The notes beneath the pieces are model-generated. The model ran no database searches and was not told the DNA's origin. It saw only the letters and a list, made by a program, of their open reading frames with translations. 42,213 bases of DNA from NCBI GenBank assembly GCA_017407755.1, contig JAFQVY010000011.1, positions 1 through 42,213 of the forward strand, written 5' to 3'. Below are positions 15,384 through 24,460 of the stretch, piece after piece. This DNA comes from Clostridia bacterium (GTDB taxonomy: Bacteria; Bacillota; Clostridia; Oscillospirales; Acutalibacteraceae). Both the position numbers and the translations under genes were made by a program. How positions within the stretch are numbered: the stretch's first letter is position 1; each line of letters begins with the position of its first letter.

Positions 15384-16649
15384 ATGCAGGAAGTTGTAAG
15401 TTTTTTAAATTACCTTGTTTGCTTACTATTTATAATTTGCTATTCCTATCAGCTTTTTTACATAGCCGTTTCACTTTTTAAAAAGCCGGTTAAATACCCA
15501 AAGGCAAAAAAGCTTAACCGCTTTGCCGTTATGATTTGCGGCAGAAACGAAGAAGCAGTTATAGGCAACCTGATTAAAAGCATTAAAAATCAGCATTACC
15601 CTTCTGAGCTTATTGATATTTACGTATGTGCCGACAACTGCACCGACAACACCGCAATTGTGGCAAGAGACGCAGGTGCAATTGTTTTTGAGCGTTTTAA
15701 TAAAGAAAAAATCGGCAAAGGCTACGCTCTTAATTTCCTTTTCAAACGTGTTTTTGAAACCAGCGGTATGGATTTTTATGACGGTTATTTTGTTTTTGAT
15801 GCCGACAACCTTCTTGACAAACGCTATGTAAGAGAAATGAACAAAGCTCTTAACACAGGGCTTGTGGCGGTTACAAGCTACAGAAACTCTAAGAATTACG
15901 AAAGCAACTGGATTTCTGCAGGCTATGCCCTTTGGTTTTTACGCGAAGCACGATACCTTTCCAACGCCCGTATGATTTTAGGCGGAAGCTGTGCGGTTTC
16001 GGGCACAGGCTTTCTTATCAGCAAAGAAATAATTAAAAGAAACAACGGCTGGCACTATTACCTGCTTACAGAAGACATTGAATTTTCTATTGATACAATT
16101 TTAAGCGGCGACAAAATCGGTTACTGCTCTACTGCGGTTTTTTATGACGAACAGCCTGAAAAGTTTTCTGTTTCATGGAATCAGCGAATCCGCTGGGTTA
16201 AAGGCTATATGCAGGTTTTCAAAAATTACGGCAGAAGAATCCTTAAGGGAATTTTCGGCACAAACGGTTTTTCCTGCTACGACATGGCAATGAACCTTAT
16301 GCCCGCCTTTTACCTTTCAATGGCAAGCTGTGTTATCAACGTGCTTTCTTTTATCATTTCCGTTATTGCCGCACAGGGTCAGATTTTAGGTGTTCTTTTC
16401 TCGCTTTTACAGCTTATTTCTACCACCTATTCGCTGATGTTCTTAATCGGTGCCATAACAACAATAACCGAATGGAAAAAAATCAAGTGCAAAAACTGGA
16501 AGAAAATTCTTTATATGTTTACCTTCCCCTTGTTTATCTTTACATTTATCCCCGTTACTATCTGGGCAATTACCTTTGGCAAAGCCGACTGGAAACCTAT
16601 TAAACATGGGGTACAAAAATCCATCGAGGATATGGATAAGAAGAATTAA
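15384..16649 (+). CDS. Membrane glycosyltransferase family 2, processive type
   Basis: A 421-residue GT2 enzyme with an N-terminal membrane anchor (about 5-33) and roughly four C-terminal membrane helices (about 290-410) around a cytosolic GT-A domain. The processive signature is complete: ADNCTDN (83-89), the DAD metal motif (139-141), the TED catalytic motif (229-231) and QRIRW (267-271). This layout is shared by cellulose, hyaluronan and poly-N-acetylglucosamine synthases, so it probably makes or elongates a beta-linked polymer or lipid-linked sugar; the sugar is unknown. AAGGAG precedes the ATG. It is monocistronic and converges on glnN with a shared terminator. Confidence 0.88.
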   Translation: MQEVVSFLNYLVCLLFIICYSYQLFYIAVSLFKKPVKYPKAKKLNRFAVMICGRNEEAVIGNLIKSIKNQHYPSELIDIYVCADNCTDNTAIVARDAGAIVFERFNKEKIGKGYALNFLFKRVFETSGMDFYDGYFVFDADNLLDKRYVREMNKALNTGLVAVTSYRNSKNYESNWISAGYALWFLREARYLSNARMILGGSCAVSGTGFLISKEIIKRNNGWHYYLLTEDIEFSIDTILSGDKIGYCSTAVFYDEQPEKFSVSWNQRIRWVKGYMQVFKNYGRRILKGIFGTNGFSCYDMAMNLMPAFYLSMASCVINVLSFIISVIAAQGQILGVLFSLLQLISTTYSLMFLIGAITTITEWKKIKCKNWKKILYMFTFPLFIFTFIPVTIWAITFGKADWKPIKHGVQKSIEDMDKKN

Positions 16650-16650
16650 A

Positions 16651-16681
16651 AAAACGCTCACTTTTTAGTGAGCGTTTTCTT
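16651..16681. terminator. Bidirectional terminator GT2 / glnN
   Basis: AAAACGCTCACT (16651-16662) and AGTGAGCGTTTT (16667-16678) form a perfect 12-bp stem with a TTTT loop. A and T tails on the two sides serve both converging genes. Confidence 0.93.
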
Positions 16682-18775
16682 TTACATTGTAAACATTAAT
16701 CTGCCGTAAGAAGGATAGGGCCAATAGTCGTAGGAGGTGAGCTGCTCCATTTCGTCAGAAACGGCTCTGAGCTTTTCCATAGCAACAAGCACGTTGTTGC
16801 AGTAGTGGTAGGCTTCCCTCAAGGCGTCAACCTTTTTGCCCTCGATTTCCCTTACACACGCTTCAAGCTCTTCGGTAAATTCTGCAAACTGGTCAAGAAG
16901 CACCGAAAGCCTTTCGATAACCTTCATTTCTGCCTTGGCGGCAATTGAAGCGTTAATCTGGCGTTTTCTTAAAACGTTTCGGCTTATATCACCTATAAAG
17001 TGAGAAACCGCAGGGAAAATATCCTTTTTAGCCATATCAATCATTGTAAGAGCTTCGATATGAATAAGCTTTGAGTAATTTTCAAGCTGAATGTCGCGGC
17101 GTGCCTGAACCTCTAAAGAGGTGAAAATTTTGTTTCGCTCAAAAAGCTCAACATTCTTTTTATCAGCATAATGAGCCATAGCATCAGGCATTGACTTAAG
17201 GTTCATAAGTCCTCTGCGCTCGGCTTCATTAATCCATTCCTCAGCATAGTTGTTGCCGTTGAAGATAATATCCTTATGGTTACGGTAAACGTCGCTGATT
17301 ATCTCATTAACAGCCTTTTCTTTATCATCGGTCTTTTCTAAAATAGCGGAAAACTGTGAAAGCTGGTCGGCAACAATGGTGTTAATCATAATATTGGGAC
17401 AAGCAATATTAAGCGAAGAACCAAGGCTTCTGAACTCGAACTTGTTACCTGTAAAAGCGAAAGGTGAGGTACGGTTGCGGTCAGTTGTATCCTTTTTGAA
17501 ATCGGGCAAAACGTCAACGCCCATACCCATTCTTACTCGGTGAATATTCTGGTATTCCTCGCCGCTTTCAATGGCGTGAAGCACACCCTCAAGGTCTTCG
17601 CCGATAAATACCGACATAATTGCAGGAGGTGCCTCATGACCGCCTAAACGGTGGTCGTTGCTTGCGGTAGCAACAGAAATACGGAGCAAATCCTGATAAA
17701 GGTGAACACCCTTAATAGCCGCACAAAGAAACAGAAGGAACTGCTTATTCTCGTAAGGCTTCTTGCCGGGCTTTAAAAGATTTTCGCCTGTGTTGGTGGT
17801 AAGAGACCAGTTGTTGTGCTTACCTGAGCCGCTTACGCCCTCGAAGGGCTTTTCGTGAAGAAGACAAACAAAGCCGTGTCGCTGGGCGACATTCTTCATA
17901 ACCTCCATAGTAAGCTGGTTATGGTCTGTAGCTAAGTTTGTGGTGGTAAACACGGGAGCAAGCTCGTGCTGACAGGGAGCAACCTCGTTGTGCTCGGTTT
18001 TTGCATAAATGCCAAGACGCCAGAGCTCGTAGTCAAGCTCTTTCATAAAAGCGGCAACTCTGGGCTTAATTGCACCGAAGTAGTGGTCTTCAAGCTCCTG
18101 TCCTTTTGGAGGACGTGCACCGAAAAGGGTACGGCCTGTATACATAAGGTCACGGCGCTGAAGGTACATATCTCTGTCAATAAGGAAATACTCCTGCTCG
18201 GCACCAACTGTAGTTGAAACATGAGTAACGTCGTCTCTGCCCAAATTCTTAAGAAGTCTTAACGCCTCACTGCTGATTCTTTCCATAGAACGCAAAAGAG
18301 GTGTTTTTTTATCAAGAACTTCACCTGTATAGGAGCAGAAAACCGTGGGAATATAAAGGGTATTGCCCATAATAAAAGCGTAGGAAGTAGGGTCCCAAGC
18401 AGTGTAGCCTCTTGCTTCAAAGGTAGCACGGATACCGCCGTTTGGAAAAGACGAAGCATCACTTTCGCCCTTAATAAGCTCAGAGCCCGAAAACTCCATA
18501 ATAACCTTGCCGTCTTCGCCTATTGTCATAAAAGAGTCGTGCTTTTCTGCAGTAATGCCTGTCATAGGCTGGAACCAGTGAGTATAGTGGGTACAACCTC
18601 GCTCAATTGCCCAATCCTTCATACCTGTCGCTACTCCGTTGGCAACGGAGCGGTCCAAAGGCTCACCATTCTGAATTGTACGCTCAAGAGAATTAAAAAT
18701 ATCCTCCGGCAGATACTTTCGCATAGCGTCATCATTAAACACCATACAGCCGAAAAATTCAGGTATATTTTGCAT
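16682..18775 (-). CDS. glnN: Glutamine synthetase type III
   Basis: Makes glutamine from glutamate, ammonia and ATP. At 697 residues it is the large GSIII form of anaerobes and cyanobacteria, not the 440-470 residue GlnA. Recognised stretches are the GSIII-specific FFGCMVFND at the N-terminus, AEQEYFLID (192-200), [14 protein letters not shown] (261-274) and SGSGKHNNW (315-323), the substrate/nucleotide loop. ATG 18775 was chosen because AGGAGG lies eight bases upstream (18784-18789); a GTG at 18781 is only two bases from that site. Monocistronic, with its own promoter; no glutamine riboswitch was recognised in the short leader. Confidence 0.96.
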   Translation of the reverse strand: MQNIPEFFGCMVFNDDAMRKYLPEDIFNSLERTIQNGEPLDRSVANGVATGMKDWAIERGCTHYTHWFQPMTGITAEKHDSFMTIGEDGKVIMEFSGSELIKGESDASSFPNGGIRATFEARGYTAWDPTSYAFIMGNTLYIPTVFCSYTGEVLDKKTPLLRSMERISSEALRLLKNLGRDDVTHVSTTVGAEQEYFLIDRDMYLQRRDLMYTGRTLFGARPPKGQELEDHYFGAIKPRVAAFMKELDYELWRLGIYAKTEHNEVAPCQHELAPVFTTTNLATDHNQLTMEVMKNVAQRHGFVCLLHEKPFEGVSGSGKHNNWSLTTNTGENLLKPGKKPYENKQFLLFLCAAIKGVHLYQDLLRISVATASNDHRLGGHEAPPAIMSVFIGEDLEGVLHAIESGEEYQNIHRVRMGMGVDVLPDFKKDTTDRNRTSPFAFTGNKFEFRSLGSSLNIACPNIMINTIVADQLSQFSAILEKTDDKEKAVNEIISDVYRNHKDIIFNGNNYAEEWINEAERRGLMNLKSMPDAMAHYADKKNVELFERNKIFTSLEVQARRDIQLENYSKLIHIEALTMIDMAKKDIFPAVSHFIGDISRNVLRKRQINASIAAKAEMKVIERLSVLLDQFAEFTEELEACVREIEGKKVDALREAYHYCNNVLVAMEKLRAVSDEMEQLTSYDYWPYPSYGRLMFTM

Positions 18776-18811
18776 AAGCACGGCCTCCTAAAAAATAAAA
18801 ATCCACCCTTA

Positions 18812-18839
18812 AATATAACACTAAATAGACGTTTGTCAA
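18812..18839 (-). promoter_or_regulatory. glnN promoter
   Basis: Minus-strand TTGACA (18834-18839) and TATATT (18812-18817) with 16-bp spacing, 36 bases before the glnN ATG. Confidence 0.65.
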
Positions 18840-18917
18840 TGCTTTAATAAGCTCTTTGATAAACTTTTGTCATTCTGATTTACTAAGGCGGATTTTTTAC
18901 AGATTATTATGTGAAAA

Positions 18918-18948
18918 GTAGCAGTAATAATTATATGATTACTGCTAC
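18918..18948 (-). terminator. sfsA terminator overlapping the coding end
   Basis: GTAGCAGTAAT (18918-18928) and ATTACTGCTAC (18938-18948) form a perfect 11-bp stem. The minus-strand 5' arm is made of the last codons of sfsA and its stop lies in the loop. The transcript then reads CTTTTCAC, a short T tail. Confidence 0.7.
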
Positions 18949-19635
18949 CTCTTTATCAATCTCAATACTTTCAGGCGTTACTATACAGTCCATAGCAAGC
19001 ACCTTTACACCCTTATCTTTTGCAAGTCTTAAAGCATCTGCAAAATCGGGGTGCATTTCTTTGTGAGGGGTGAAGCTATGTATCTCTTTCATCTGTATCA
19101 CAAAAAGCAGATACGCCTCAAAGCCCGCCTCTTTTGCTTTTATAAGCTCTGAAATATGCTTGACGCCACGCTCTGTAGGTGCATCGGGAAACATTGCAAG
19201 TCCGTCATGCTCTAAGGTGACACCCTTTACTTCAACAAAGGCTTTTCGCTCACCGTCTTCAACGTATAAATCAAAGCGAGAGTCGCCAAAGCTTACTTCA
19301 CGCCTTATTTTTGCATTTGCAGAAAACAAGGGGTTGTCGCTTTTGAGCCACTCAAAAGCGGCGGCATTGGGAATCTGGGAATCCATATTGACAAAAAGAT
19401 TTTCCTTGCCCTCTCGCCTTTTTTCAACCGCCACCAAATCAAAGGCAGTTTTGCGGTTTGGATTTGAGGATTTCTCTAAATACACCGTAACACCGCTCTT
19501 TAAAAGCTCACGGCATCTGCCTGTGTTTTTTACGTGGACGGTGTGCTCAACGCCGTCTATAAGCACTTTGGCAATAAAGCGGTTTGGTCGGCTTAAGAAA
19601 ACACCTTTATAAATATTTTTATATTTCATATTCAT
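18931..19635 (-). CDS. sfsA: SfsA family nuclease-fold protein
   Basis: A 234-residue member of the SfsA ('sugar fermentation stimulation') family, now usually annotated as a DNA/RNA nuclease. It has an N-terminal OB-like part with VHVKNTGRCRELL (33-45) and a PD-(D/E)xK-type core: FD at 121-122 and EVK at 135-137, followed by the conserved MFPDAPTERG (148-157). Its first 17 bp overlap the end of the M18 aminopeptidase gene, so the two are an operon and probably translationally coupled; ATG 19629 is an alternative start. Cellular role is uncertain. Confidence 0.92.
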   Translation of the reverse strand: MNMKYKNIYKGVFLSRPNRFIAKVLIDGVEHTVHVKNTGRCRELLKSGVTVYLEKSSNPNRKTAFDLVAVEKRREGKENLFVNMDSQIPNAAAFEWLKSDNPLFSANAKIRREVSFGDSRFDLYVEDGERKAFVEVKGVTLEHDGLAMFPDAPTERGVKHISELIKAKEAGFEAYLLFVIQMKEIHSFTPHKEMHPDFADALRLAKDKGVKVLAMDCIVTPESIEIDKEVAVII

Positions 19636-20899
19636 TATCGGAATTTATTTTTAAAGAAGACGAAAAGAATGTCTTTAGAAGCTTTACCATTGTTTCGGTG
19701 TCCTTTTTTCCTGCAGTTTCAAAGGAAGAATGCATCGAAAGCTGGGCAAGACCTATATCGGCACAAATCATTGAAAGCTGGGTGTTTGCGATATTACCTA
19801 AAGTTGAACCGCCTAAAATATCTGCACGGTTATAATAATGCTGACACTGAACACCTGCTTTATCACAAAGCACTTTAAGAAGTGCACCTGAAAGTCCGTC
19901 TGTGCAATAGGTCTGGTTAGCATTATGCTTAATTACCACTCCGCCATTTAAAACACACTGATGGTTTGAGTCTGTGATTTCAGGGTGATTAGGATTAACT
20001 CCGTGGGCATTGTCGCAGGAAAGTAGCATACTGTTTGCCACCTTATCACTAAAAGACACCTCGCTTAAGCCTAATGTCAAGGAAAGCTTTCTGAGCACTG
20101 TACTCATAAAGGTAGAGTCCGCACCCTGTCTTGTTCGGCTTCCTACTTCTTCGCTGTCAAATACAGCTAAAACAGGAATGCTATTTAAAGCTTCGGCGTT
20201 TTTAAAAGCAACTAAAGATGCAAATACACACTGTAAATCGTCAAGTCGCGGCGAAGAAACAAAGTCATTCCACACTGCTCCCTTTTCACAGTTATAAAGC
20301 GTTAAATCAGTTGAAACAATATCATCTTCACTTACACCTGCAAGAACAGCCACCTTGCTTTTAAAGCTTTCGCTTTCAGCAAGGCTGAAAAGAGGCAACA
20401 AATCAAGTGCCGCATTATAAGCAACGCCCTCGTTAATCTTGCGGTTTAAATGGATTGCAACATTGGGGATAATTGCAGAGGGCTCTTTAAAATCAACAAG
20501 CCTTACACTTACTCCGTTTTCAGTTTTCACAAGCACTCTGCCTGCAATGGAAAGCGGTCGGTCAAGCCATGTTGAGTCTATCATACCGCCGTATTTCTCT
20601 GTACTGAGCCTTACATAAAACTTATCCTTAAGCTCAGGATTTTCTTTAATTTTAAATGCAGGGCTGTCACAGTGGCTTGCTGAAATCATAAACCCCGAAA
20701 AGTCGCCCAAGGGCACCTTAAAAGCAACTATCGACGAACCGTTACGTGTAACAAAATAATCCTTGCCCTTTTCGATATTCCAAGGCTTTCCCTCGAAAAG
20801 CTCGGTAAAGCCGCAACCTGAAAGCTCTGCCTTAATGCTTGCCACGCTGTGGTAAGCAGTAGGCGAAGCTTCTATAAATTTAAGCAAATTATTATTCAT
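19619..20899 (-). CDS. M18 family aspartyl/leucyl aminopeptidase
   Basis: Cytosolic zinc aminopeptidase of 426 residues that removes N-terminal residues, typically acidic ones, from peptides. Likely metal and catalytic residues are H76 and D78 (in SASHCDSP), D220 (in RLDDLQ), E250/E251 (in FDSEEVGSRT), D296 (in SCDNAHG) and H390 (in QLSMHSS). The order and spacing fit the M18 family (dodecameric ApeB/DAP-like enzymes). GGGTGATATT precedes the ATG. First gene of a two-gene operon with sfsA and divergent from the lipoprotein gene. Confidence 0.94.
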   Translation of the reverse strand: MNNNLLKFIEASPTAYHSVASIKAELSGCGFTELFEGKPWNIEKGKDYFVTRNGSSIVAFKVPLGDFSGFMISASHCDSPAFKIKENPELKDKFYVRLSTEKYGGMIDSTWLDRPLSIAGRVLVKTENGVSVRLVDFKEPSAIIPNVAIHLNRKINEGVAYNAALDLLPLFSLAESESFKSKVAVLAGVSEDDIVSTDLTLYNCEKGAVWNDFVSSPRLDDLQCVFASLVAFKNAEALNSIPVLAVFDSEEVGSRTRQGADSTFMSTVLRKLSLTLGLSEVSFSDKVANSMLLSCDNAHGVNPNHPEITDSNHQCVLNGGVVIKHNANQTYCTDGLSGALLKVLCDKAGVQCQHYYNRADILGGSTLGNIANTQLSMICADIGLAQLSMHSSFETAGKKDTETMVKLLKTFFSSSLKINSDNEYEI

Positions 20900-20927
20900 A
20901 ATATCACCCTAAGTTAAGTATAAAACA

Positions 20928-20956
20928 AATATATCACAACGAAAAAACTTTTTCAA
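20928..20956 (-). promoter_or_regulatory. Promoter of M18-sfsA operon
   Basis: Minus-strand TTGAAA (20951-20956) and TATATT (20928-20933) with 17-bp spacing, 28 bases before the start. Confidence 0.6.
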
Positions 20957-21011
20957 CTTTACTTTGACAAAGCACCTAAAACGAGGCAGTATTTTTTGTA
21001 ATTACTCACAA

Positions 21012-21040
21012 TTGAAAACGGTTGTTTATCTTGTTAGAAT
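21012..21040 (+). promoter_or_regulatory. Promoter of lipoprotein gene
   Basis: TTGAAA (21012-21017), 17-bp spacer, TAGAAT (21035-21040), 29 bases before the ATG. Confidence 0.6.
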
Positions 21041-21069
21041 AATATCGGAAACTATAGGAGGTACAGAAA

Positions 21070-22437
21070 ATGAGGAAACTGCTTGCCGCTGTTTTAGTAA
21101 CAATTTTATTAATTTCAACCGTAGGCTGCAAAGGTAACGTTAATACTCCGGCCGAACCTGAAACAAAAGCCGAAAACACAGGCTATGCATTTACTAAATC
21201 CACTCTTGATAAAAACGCCAAAAAGCTTTCTGAAAGATTTGATGAAATCGGTATAACCGAAGCTGATGTTACTTTTACACAAGCAATAACGTTTAAAGAC
21301 GGCACAGAGGGTGTAGTGTACCTTATCCGTGACACAGGTGCCATAAACTCAGGCATATTTTTCAAATATTTCTTGGTTGTTGAAACCGCTGACAAATATA
21401 TCATTGAAGAATTTGGTCCTTTCTGCGGAACAACTATATATGTAAACGACCTTGACGGTGATAATGCTGACGAAATTACCCTTTCTTGCAATACAGGCAG
21501 TACTGCGCTTACAAAAGTAGGTATAGTATATAGGATTGAAAATGATACACTGTGCGAAATTTTTCATTCCTCTAACAAAGACTACTGGGACACCGGTTTT
21601 AAGGGGAGTACCAAAGACAATTTTATGTTTGAGGTAACAAATTGCTTTACAGGCTATAGTTCACAATTTAAATTCAACGATAAACATTATACGGGCTTTT
21701 ATTATGACGAAAACGGCGACGTAATAAAAGAGGGCAAAATGGGACTACTCTCTTTCAGAAAATTTGAAACCGCTGATAAAGACGGCGACGGTGTATATGA
21801 AATTTATGCAGAGCAAATAGCATATCTTAACAGTATTTCGGATAATATAGGTATTGCTGAATGCACTATTAAATATAACACCGAAATAGATGATTTTGAG
21901 GTTATAAGTGCAGAATTTATTTCGGCTTATAATATGAGCGACGATTATCTTTACAGTCAGGGCGAATACTATAAAACCTATAGATACGAAGGCAGATATT
22001 TTTATAATATTATCGGTAAAGACGGCTCTGTTAAAAACGACGTACACGATAGAGTAAAGCTGCCTGATTTCAATATGCTAACCGATACATTATTGGAGGT
22101 TAAAATTCAGTCGGGCACAGGGCAGTCTACTAACAGTGCTTACTATTACGATGCAAAAGCTGATAAACTATCAAACATCTTTTTCTACGTTCTTGGCACC
22201 AACACCCGGCTTGTGGCAACCGTTAAGCTTGACGGCGACAACGTTTATGTATTAGTTGAGGATATCTTCGATAAAACAAAATACTGCAAGCGTTTTGACG
22301 GATTTTCCTCCCCTGTTTCAGAAAACTGCACAGACCCGATTCAAAGTGTGACCTTCTCAGATGACGGCAAAACCATAGAGGTTGTTTACCTTTCGGGCGA
22401 AAACTATAGAAAAACTTCTGAAACTTTTGAACTATGA
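21070..22437 (+). CDS. Secreted lipoprotein with acidic calcium-loop-like motifs
   Basis: A 455-residue exported lipoprotein. A basic start (MRKLL), hydrophobic core and lipobox-like STVGC place the lipidated cysteine at position 20, followed by a polar linker rich in E, K and T. The mature part is hydrophilic and rich in Y, D and beta-type segments. Two EF-hand-like acidic loops are visible, DLDGDNADE (127-135) and DKDGDGVYE (236-244), of the kind found in FG-GAP/VCBS-like repeat proteins, so calcium binding is plausible. No catalytic motif was recognised. GGAGGTACAG precedes the ATG; monocistronic between its own promoter and terminator. Confidence 0.8.
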   Translation: MRKLLAAVLVTILLISTVGCKGNVNTPAEPETKAENTGYAFTKSTLDKNAKKLSERFDEIGITEADVTFTQAITFKDGTEGVVYLIRDTGAINSGIFFKYFLVVETADKYIIEEFGPFCGTTIYVNDLDGDNADEITLSCNTGSTALTKVGIVYRIENDTLCEIFHSSNKDYWDTGFKGSTKDNFMFEVTNCFTGYSSQFKFNDKHYTGFYYDENGDVIKEGKMGLLSFRKFETADKDGDGVYEIYAEQIAYLNSISDNIGIAECTIKYNTEIDDFEVISAEFISAYNMSDDYLYSQGEYYKTYRYEGRYFYNIIGKDGSVKNDVHDRVKLPDFNMLTDTLLEVKIQSGTGQSTNSAYYYDAKADKLSNIFFYVLGTNTRLVATVKLDGDNVYVLVEDIFDKTKYCKRFDGFSSPVSENCTDPIQSVTFSDDGKTIEVVYLSGENYRKTSETFEL

Positions 22438-22452
22438 AATTCTACATAATTT

Positions 22453-22480
22453 AAGCTTCCCGCAAAGGGAAGCTTTTTTA
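22453..22480 (+). terminator. Lipoprotein gene terminator
   Basis: AAGCTTCCC (22453-22461) and GGGAAGCTT (22467-22475) form a 9-bp stem with a five-base loop, followed by a T run. Confidence 0.9.
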
Positions 22481-22490
22481 CAAACTTAAC

Positions 22491-22524
22491 TTAGATTTTA
22501 CAAAAAACTGCTTTTAGATTTTAC
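22491..22524 (+). repeat. Direct repeat upstream of phosphate transporter
   Basis: TTAGATTTTAC occurs at 22491-22501 and again at 22514-22524, a 23-bp period. A shorter TTTTACA starts at 22476. The repeats are 63 bases or more ahead of the Na/Pi cotransporter start. They might be a regulator site (PhoB/PhoP boxes are direct repeats), but this is conjecture. Confidence 0.45.
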
Positions 22525-22587
22525 GATAAATTCATAAAGTAATAAATGCACAAAAAAAATAAATAATATATTTTAGGATGTGTATTT

Positions 22588-24351
22588 ATGGATTTATTTG
22601 ACGTATTAACCCTAATCGGCGGTTTGTGTCTGTTCCTGTTTGGTATGAACATAATGGGTGACGGGCTTGAAAAATCTGCAGGAGGCAGCCTTAAAAAGCT
22701 TTTAGGAAAGCTTACCGGCAGTCGCAGTGCAGGCTTTTTAACAGGTATGGGAGTCACGGCTGTTATTCAGTCTTCCTCTGCCACAACAGTTATGGTAGTA
22801 GGTTTTGTAAACTCCGGAATTATGACCCTAAAGCAGGCAATAAACGTAATTATGGGTGCCAATGTGGGTACTACCATTACGTCTTGGATTTTGTCTCTTT
22901 CGGGTATTGAGGGCAATGCCTGGTACATCAAGATTTTAAAGCCCACTTCATTCACTCCAATACTTGCTCTTATCGGCATTGTGCTTTATATGATGTCAAA
23001 GAAAAACAAGCACAAGGATATTGGCGTTATTCTTTTAGGCTTTGCAACATTGATGTTTGGTATGGACACAATGTCTGGTGCTGTTTCGGGACTTAAAAAT
23101 GTTCCTGAATTTCAAAACCTAATGATTATGTTTAACGGCAGTCCCCTTGCTCCCCTGCTTGGTGTTCTTATCGGTGCAATTCTTACCGCAATCATTCAGT
23201 CTTCTTCCGCTTCCGTTGGTATTTTGCAGGCACTTTCTTCTACAGGTGCAGTATCCATTGGTGCATCAATTCCCATTATTATGGGTCAGAACATCGGAAC
23301 CTGTGTAACTGCACTTATCTCTTCAGTAGGCACTAACAGAAACGCTCGACGTGCATCAATTGTTCACCTTTCCTTTAACGTAATAGGTACAACAATTCTT
23401 CTTATCGTATTCTGGTTGGTTTCAGCACTGGTTCAGCCTGCAATTTTAGGCGAATCCGCAAATGAGTTTTCTATAGCTGTTTGCCACACTGCATTTAACG
23501 TAATCTGCACAGCTATTATGCTGCCTATGGCAGGACTCTTAGAAAAAATAACTTATGCTGTTGTTCGTGAGCCTAAGGGTACTGAGGGCAAAGACAAAAA
23601 GGTAGAGCTTGACGAGCGTTTAATGGAAACTCCCGCTATTGCTATTAATCAGTGCCACAAGGTTACTTCTCAGATGGCAGAGGTTTCTACTAATGCACTG
23701 AAGGCCTCCCTTACGCTCCTTGACAATTTCGATGAAGAAACTGCCGAGCAGATAAGGACAGACGAAGCCGCCGCCGACCACTACGAGGATATTTTAGGCT
23801 CGTACCTTGTAAAACTCAGCACCTATCCAATGTCTGACGCTGACTCCAACGAGGCAAACAAGCTTCTGTTTGTTATAGGCGACTTAGAAAGAATTTCTGA
23901 CCACGCCGTGAATATTCTTCGCTCGGCTGACGAAATCAAGACAAAGGATATTAAGCTTACAAGTGCCGCAAAAACAGAAATAAAGGCAATTACAGGTGCA
24001 GTTAACGAAATTATTGACCTTACGCTTAATGCATTTATCAGCACAGACCTTGATGCTGCCGCAAATATCGAGCCTTTGGAAGAGGTTGTTGACACTCTTA
24101 AGGTTCAGCTCAGAGCTAATCATATTCAGAGAATGCAGAAAGGCGAATGCTCTATTGAGGCAGGCTTTGTTTGGGCTGACATCATCACAAATCTTGAGCG
24201 AGTAAGCGACCACTGCTCAAATATTGCAGGCTGTATCATCGAAATGAGCCACGACAGAATGGATATTCACGAATACTATCACCGCACAAAGCACGGTAAT
24301 CCCGTGTTCGAGGCAAAGCACGCTGAGTACGCCGCAAAATATGCTATTTAA
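22588..24351 (+). CDS. Na+/phosphate cotransporter with C-terminal PhoU domain
   Basis: A 587-residue membrane protein of the NptA/YjbB type (Na/Pi cotransporter II family). Two inverted transmembrane repeats carry the signature QSSSATT (61-67) and QSSSASV (204-210). They are followed by more helices to about 310, and then a soluble all-helical PhoU-like domain (about 340-560) with the ERISDHAVNI and ERVSDHCSNIA repeats. It moves phosphate with sodium across the membrane; the PhoU domain probably regulates it. ATG follows AGGATG. Monocistronic with a clear terminator. Confidence 0.93.
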   Translation: MDLFDVLTLIGGLCLFLFGMNIMGDGLEKSAGGSLKKLLGKLTGSRSAGFLTGMGVTAVIQSSSATTVMVVGFVNSGIMTLKQAINVIMGANVGTTITSWILSLSGIEGNAWYIKILKPTSFTPILALIGIVLYMMSKKNKHKDIGVILLGFATLMFGMDTMSGAVSGLKNVPEFQNLMIMFNGSPLAPLLGVLIGAILTAIIQSSSASVGILQALSSTGAVSIGASIPIIMGQNIGTCVTALISSVGTNRNARRASIVHLSFNVIGTTILLIVFWLVSALVQPAILGESANEFSIAVCHTAFNVICTAIMLPMAGLLEKITYAVVREPKGTEGKDKKVELDERLMETPAIAINQCHKVTSQMAEVSTNALKASLTLLDNFDEETAEQIRTDEAAADHYEDILGSYLVKLSTYPMSDADSNEANKLLFVIGDLERISDHAVNILRSADEIKTKDIKLTSAAKTEIKAITGAVNEIIDLTLNAFISTDLDAAANIEPLEEVVDTLKVQLRANHIQRMQKGECSIEAGFVWADIITNLERVSDHCSNIAGCIIEMSHDRMDIHEYYHRTKHGNPVFEAKHAEYAAKYAI

Positions 24352-24358
24352 AATCAAT

Positions 24359-24390
24359 CATCCGCCCGATTAATCTGGCGGATGTTTCTT
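24359..24390 (+). terminator. Na/Pi transporter terminator
   Basis: CATCCGCC (24359-24366) and GGCGGATG (24377-24384) form a perfect 8-bp stem with a ten-base loop, followed by TTTCTTTT. Confidence 0.88.
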
Positions 24391-24402
24391 TTAACTAAAG
24401 CA

Positions 24403-24431
24403 TTGAAAATGCCTTGGCAATATGTTAAAAT
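24403..24431 (+). promoter_or_regulatory. Promoter of small GT2 gene
   Basis: TTGAAA (24403-24408), 17-bp spacer, TAAAAT (24426-24431), 29 bases before the ATG at 24461. Confidence 0.6.
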
Positions 24432-24460
24432 ATTTATATTATTTGACGAGGATGTGCTAT

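Noticed and set aside
18776-18930. Possible glutamine riboswitch ahead of glnN
   Set aside because: After the promoter only about 36 bases remain before the start, and no conserved glnA-type motif is visible.
24422-24460. Longer N-terminus for the GT2 gene
   Set aside because: The extension overlaps the promoter -10 box and lacks a ribosome site, while GAGGATG precedes ATG 24461.
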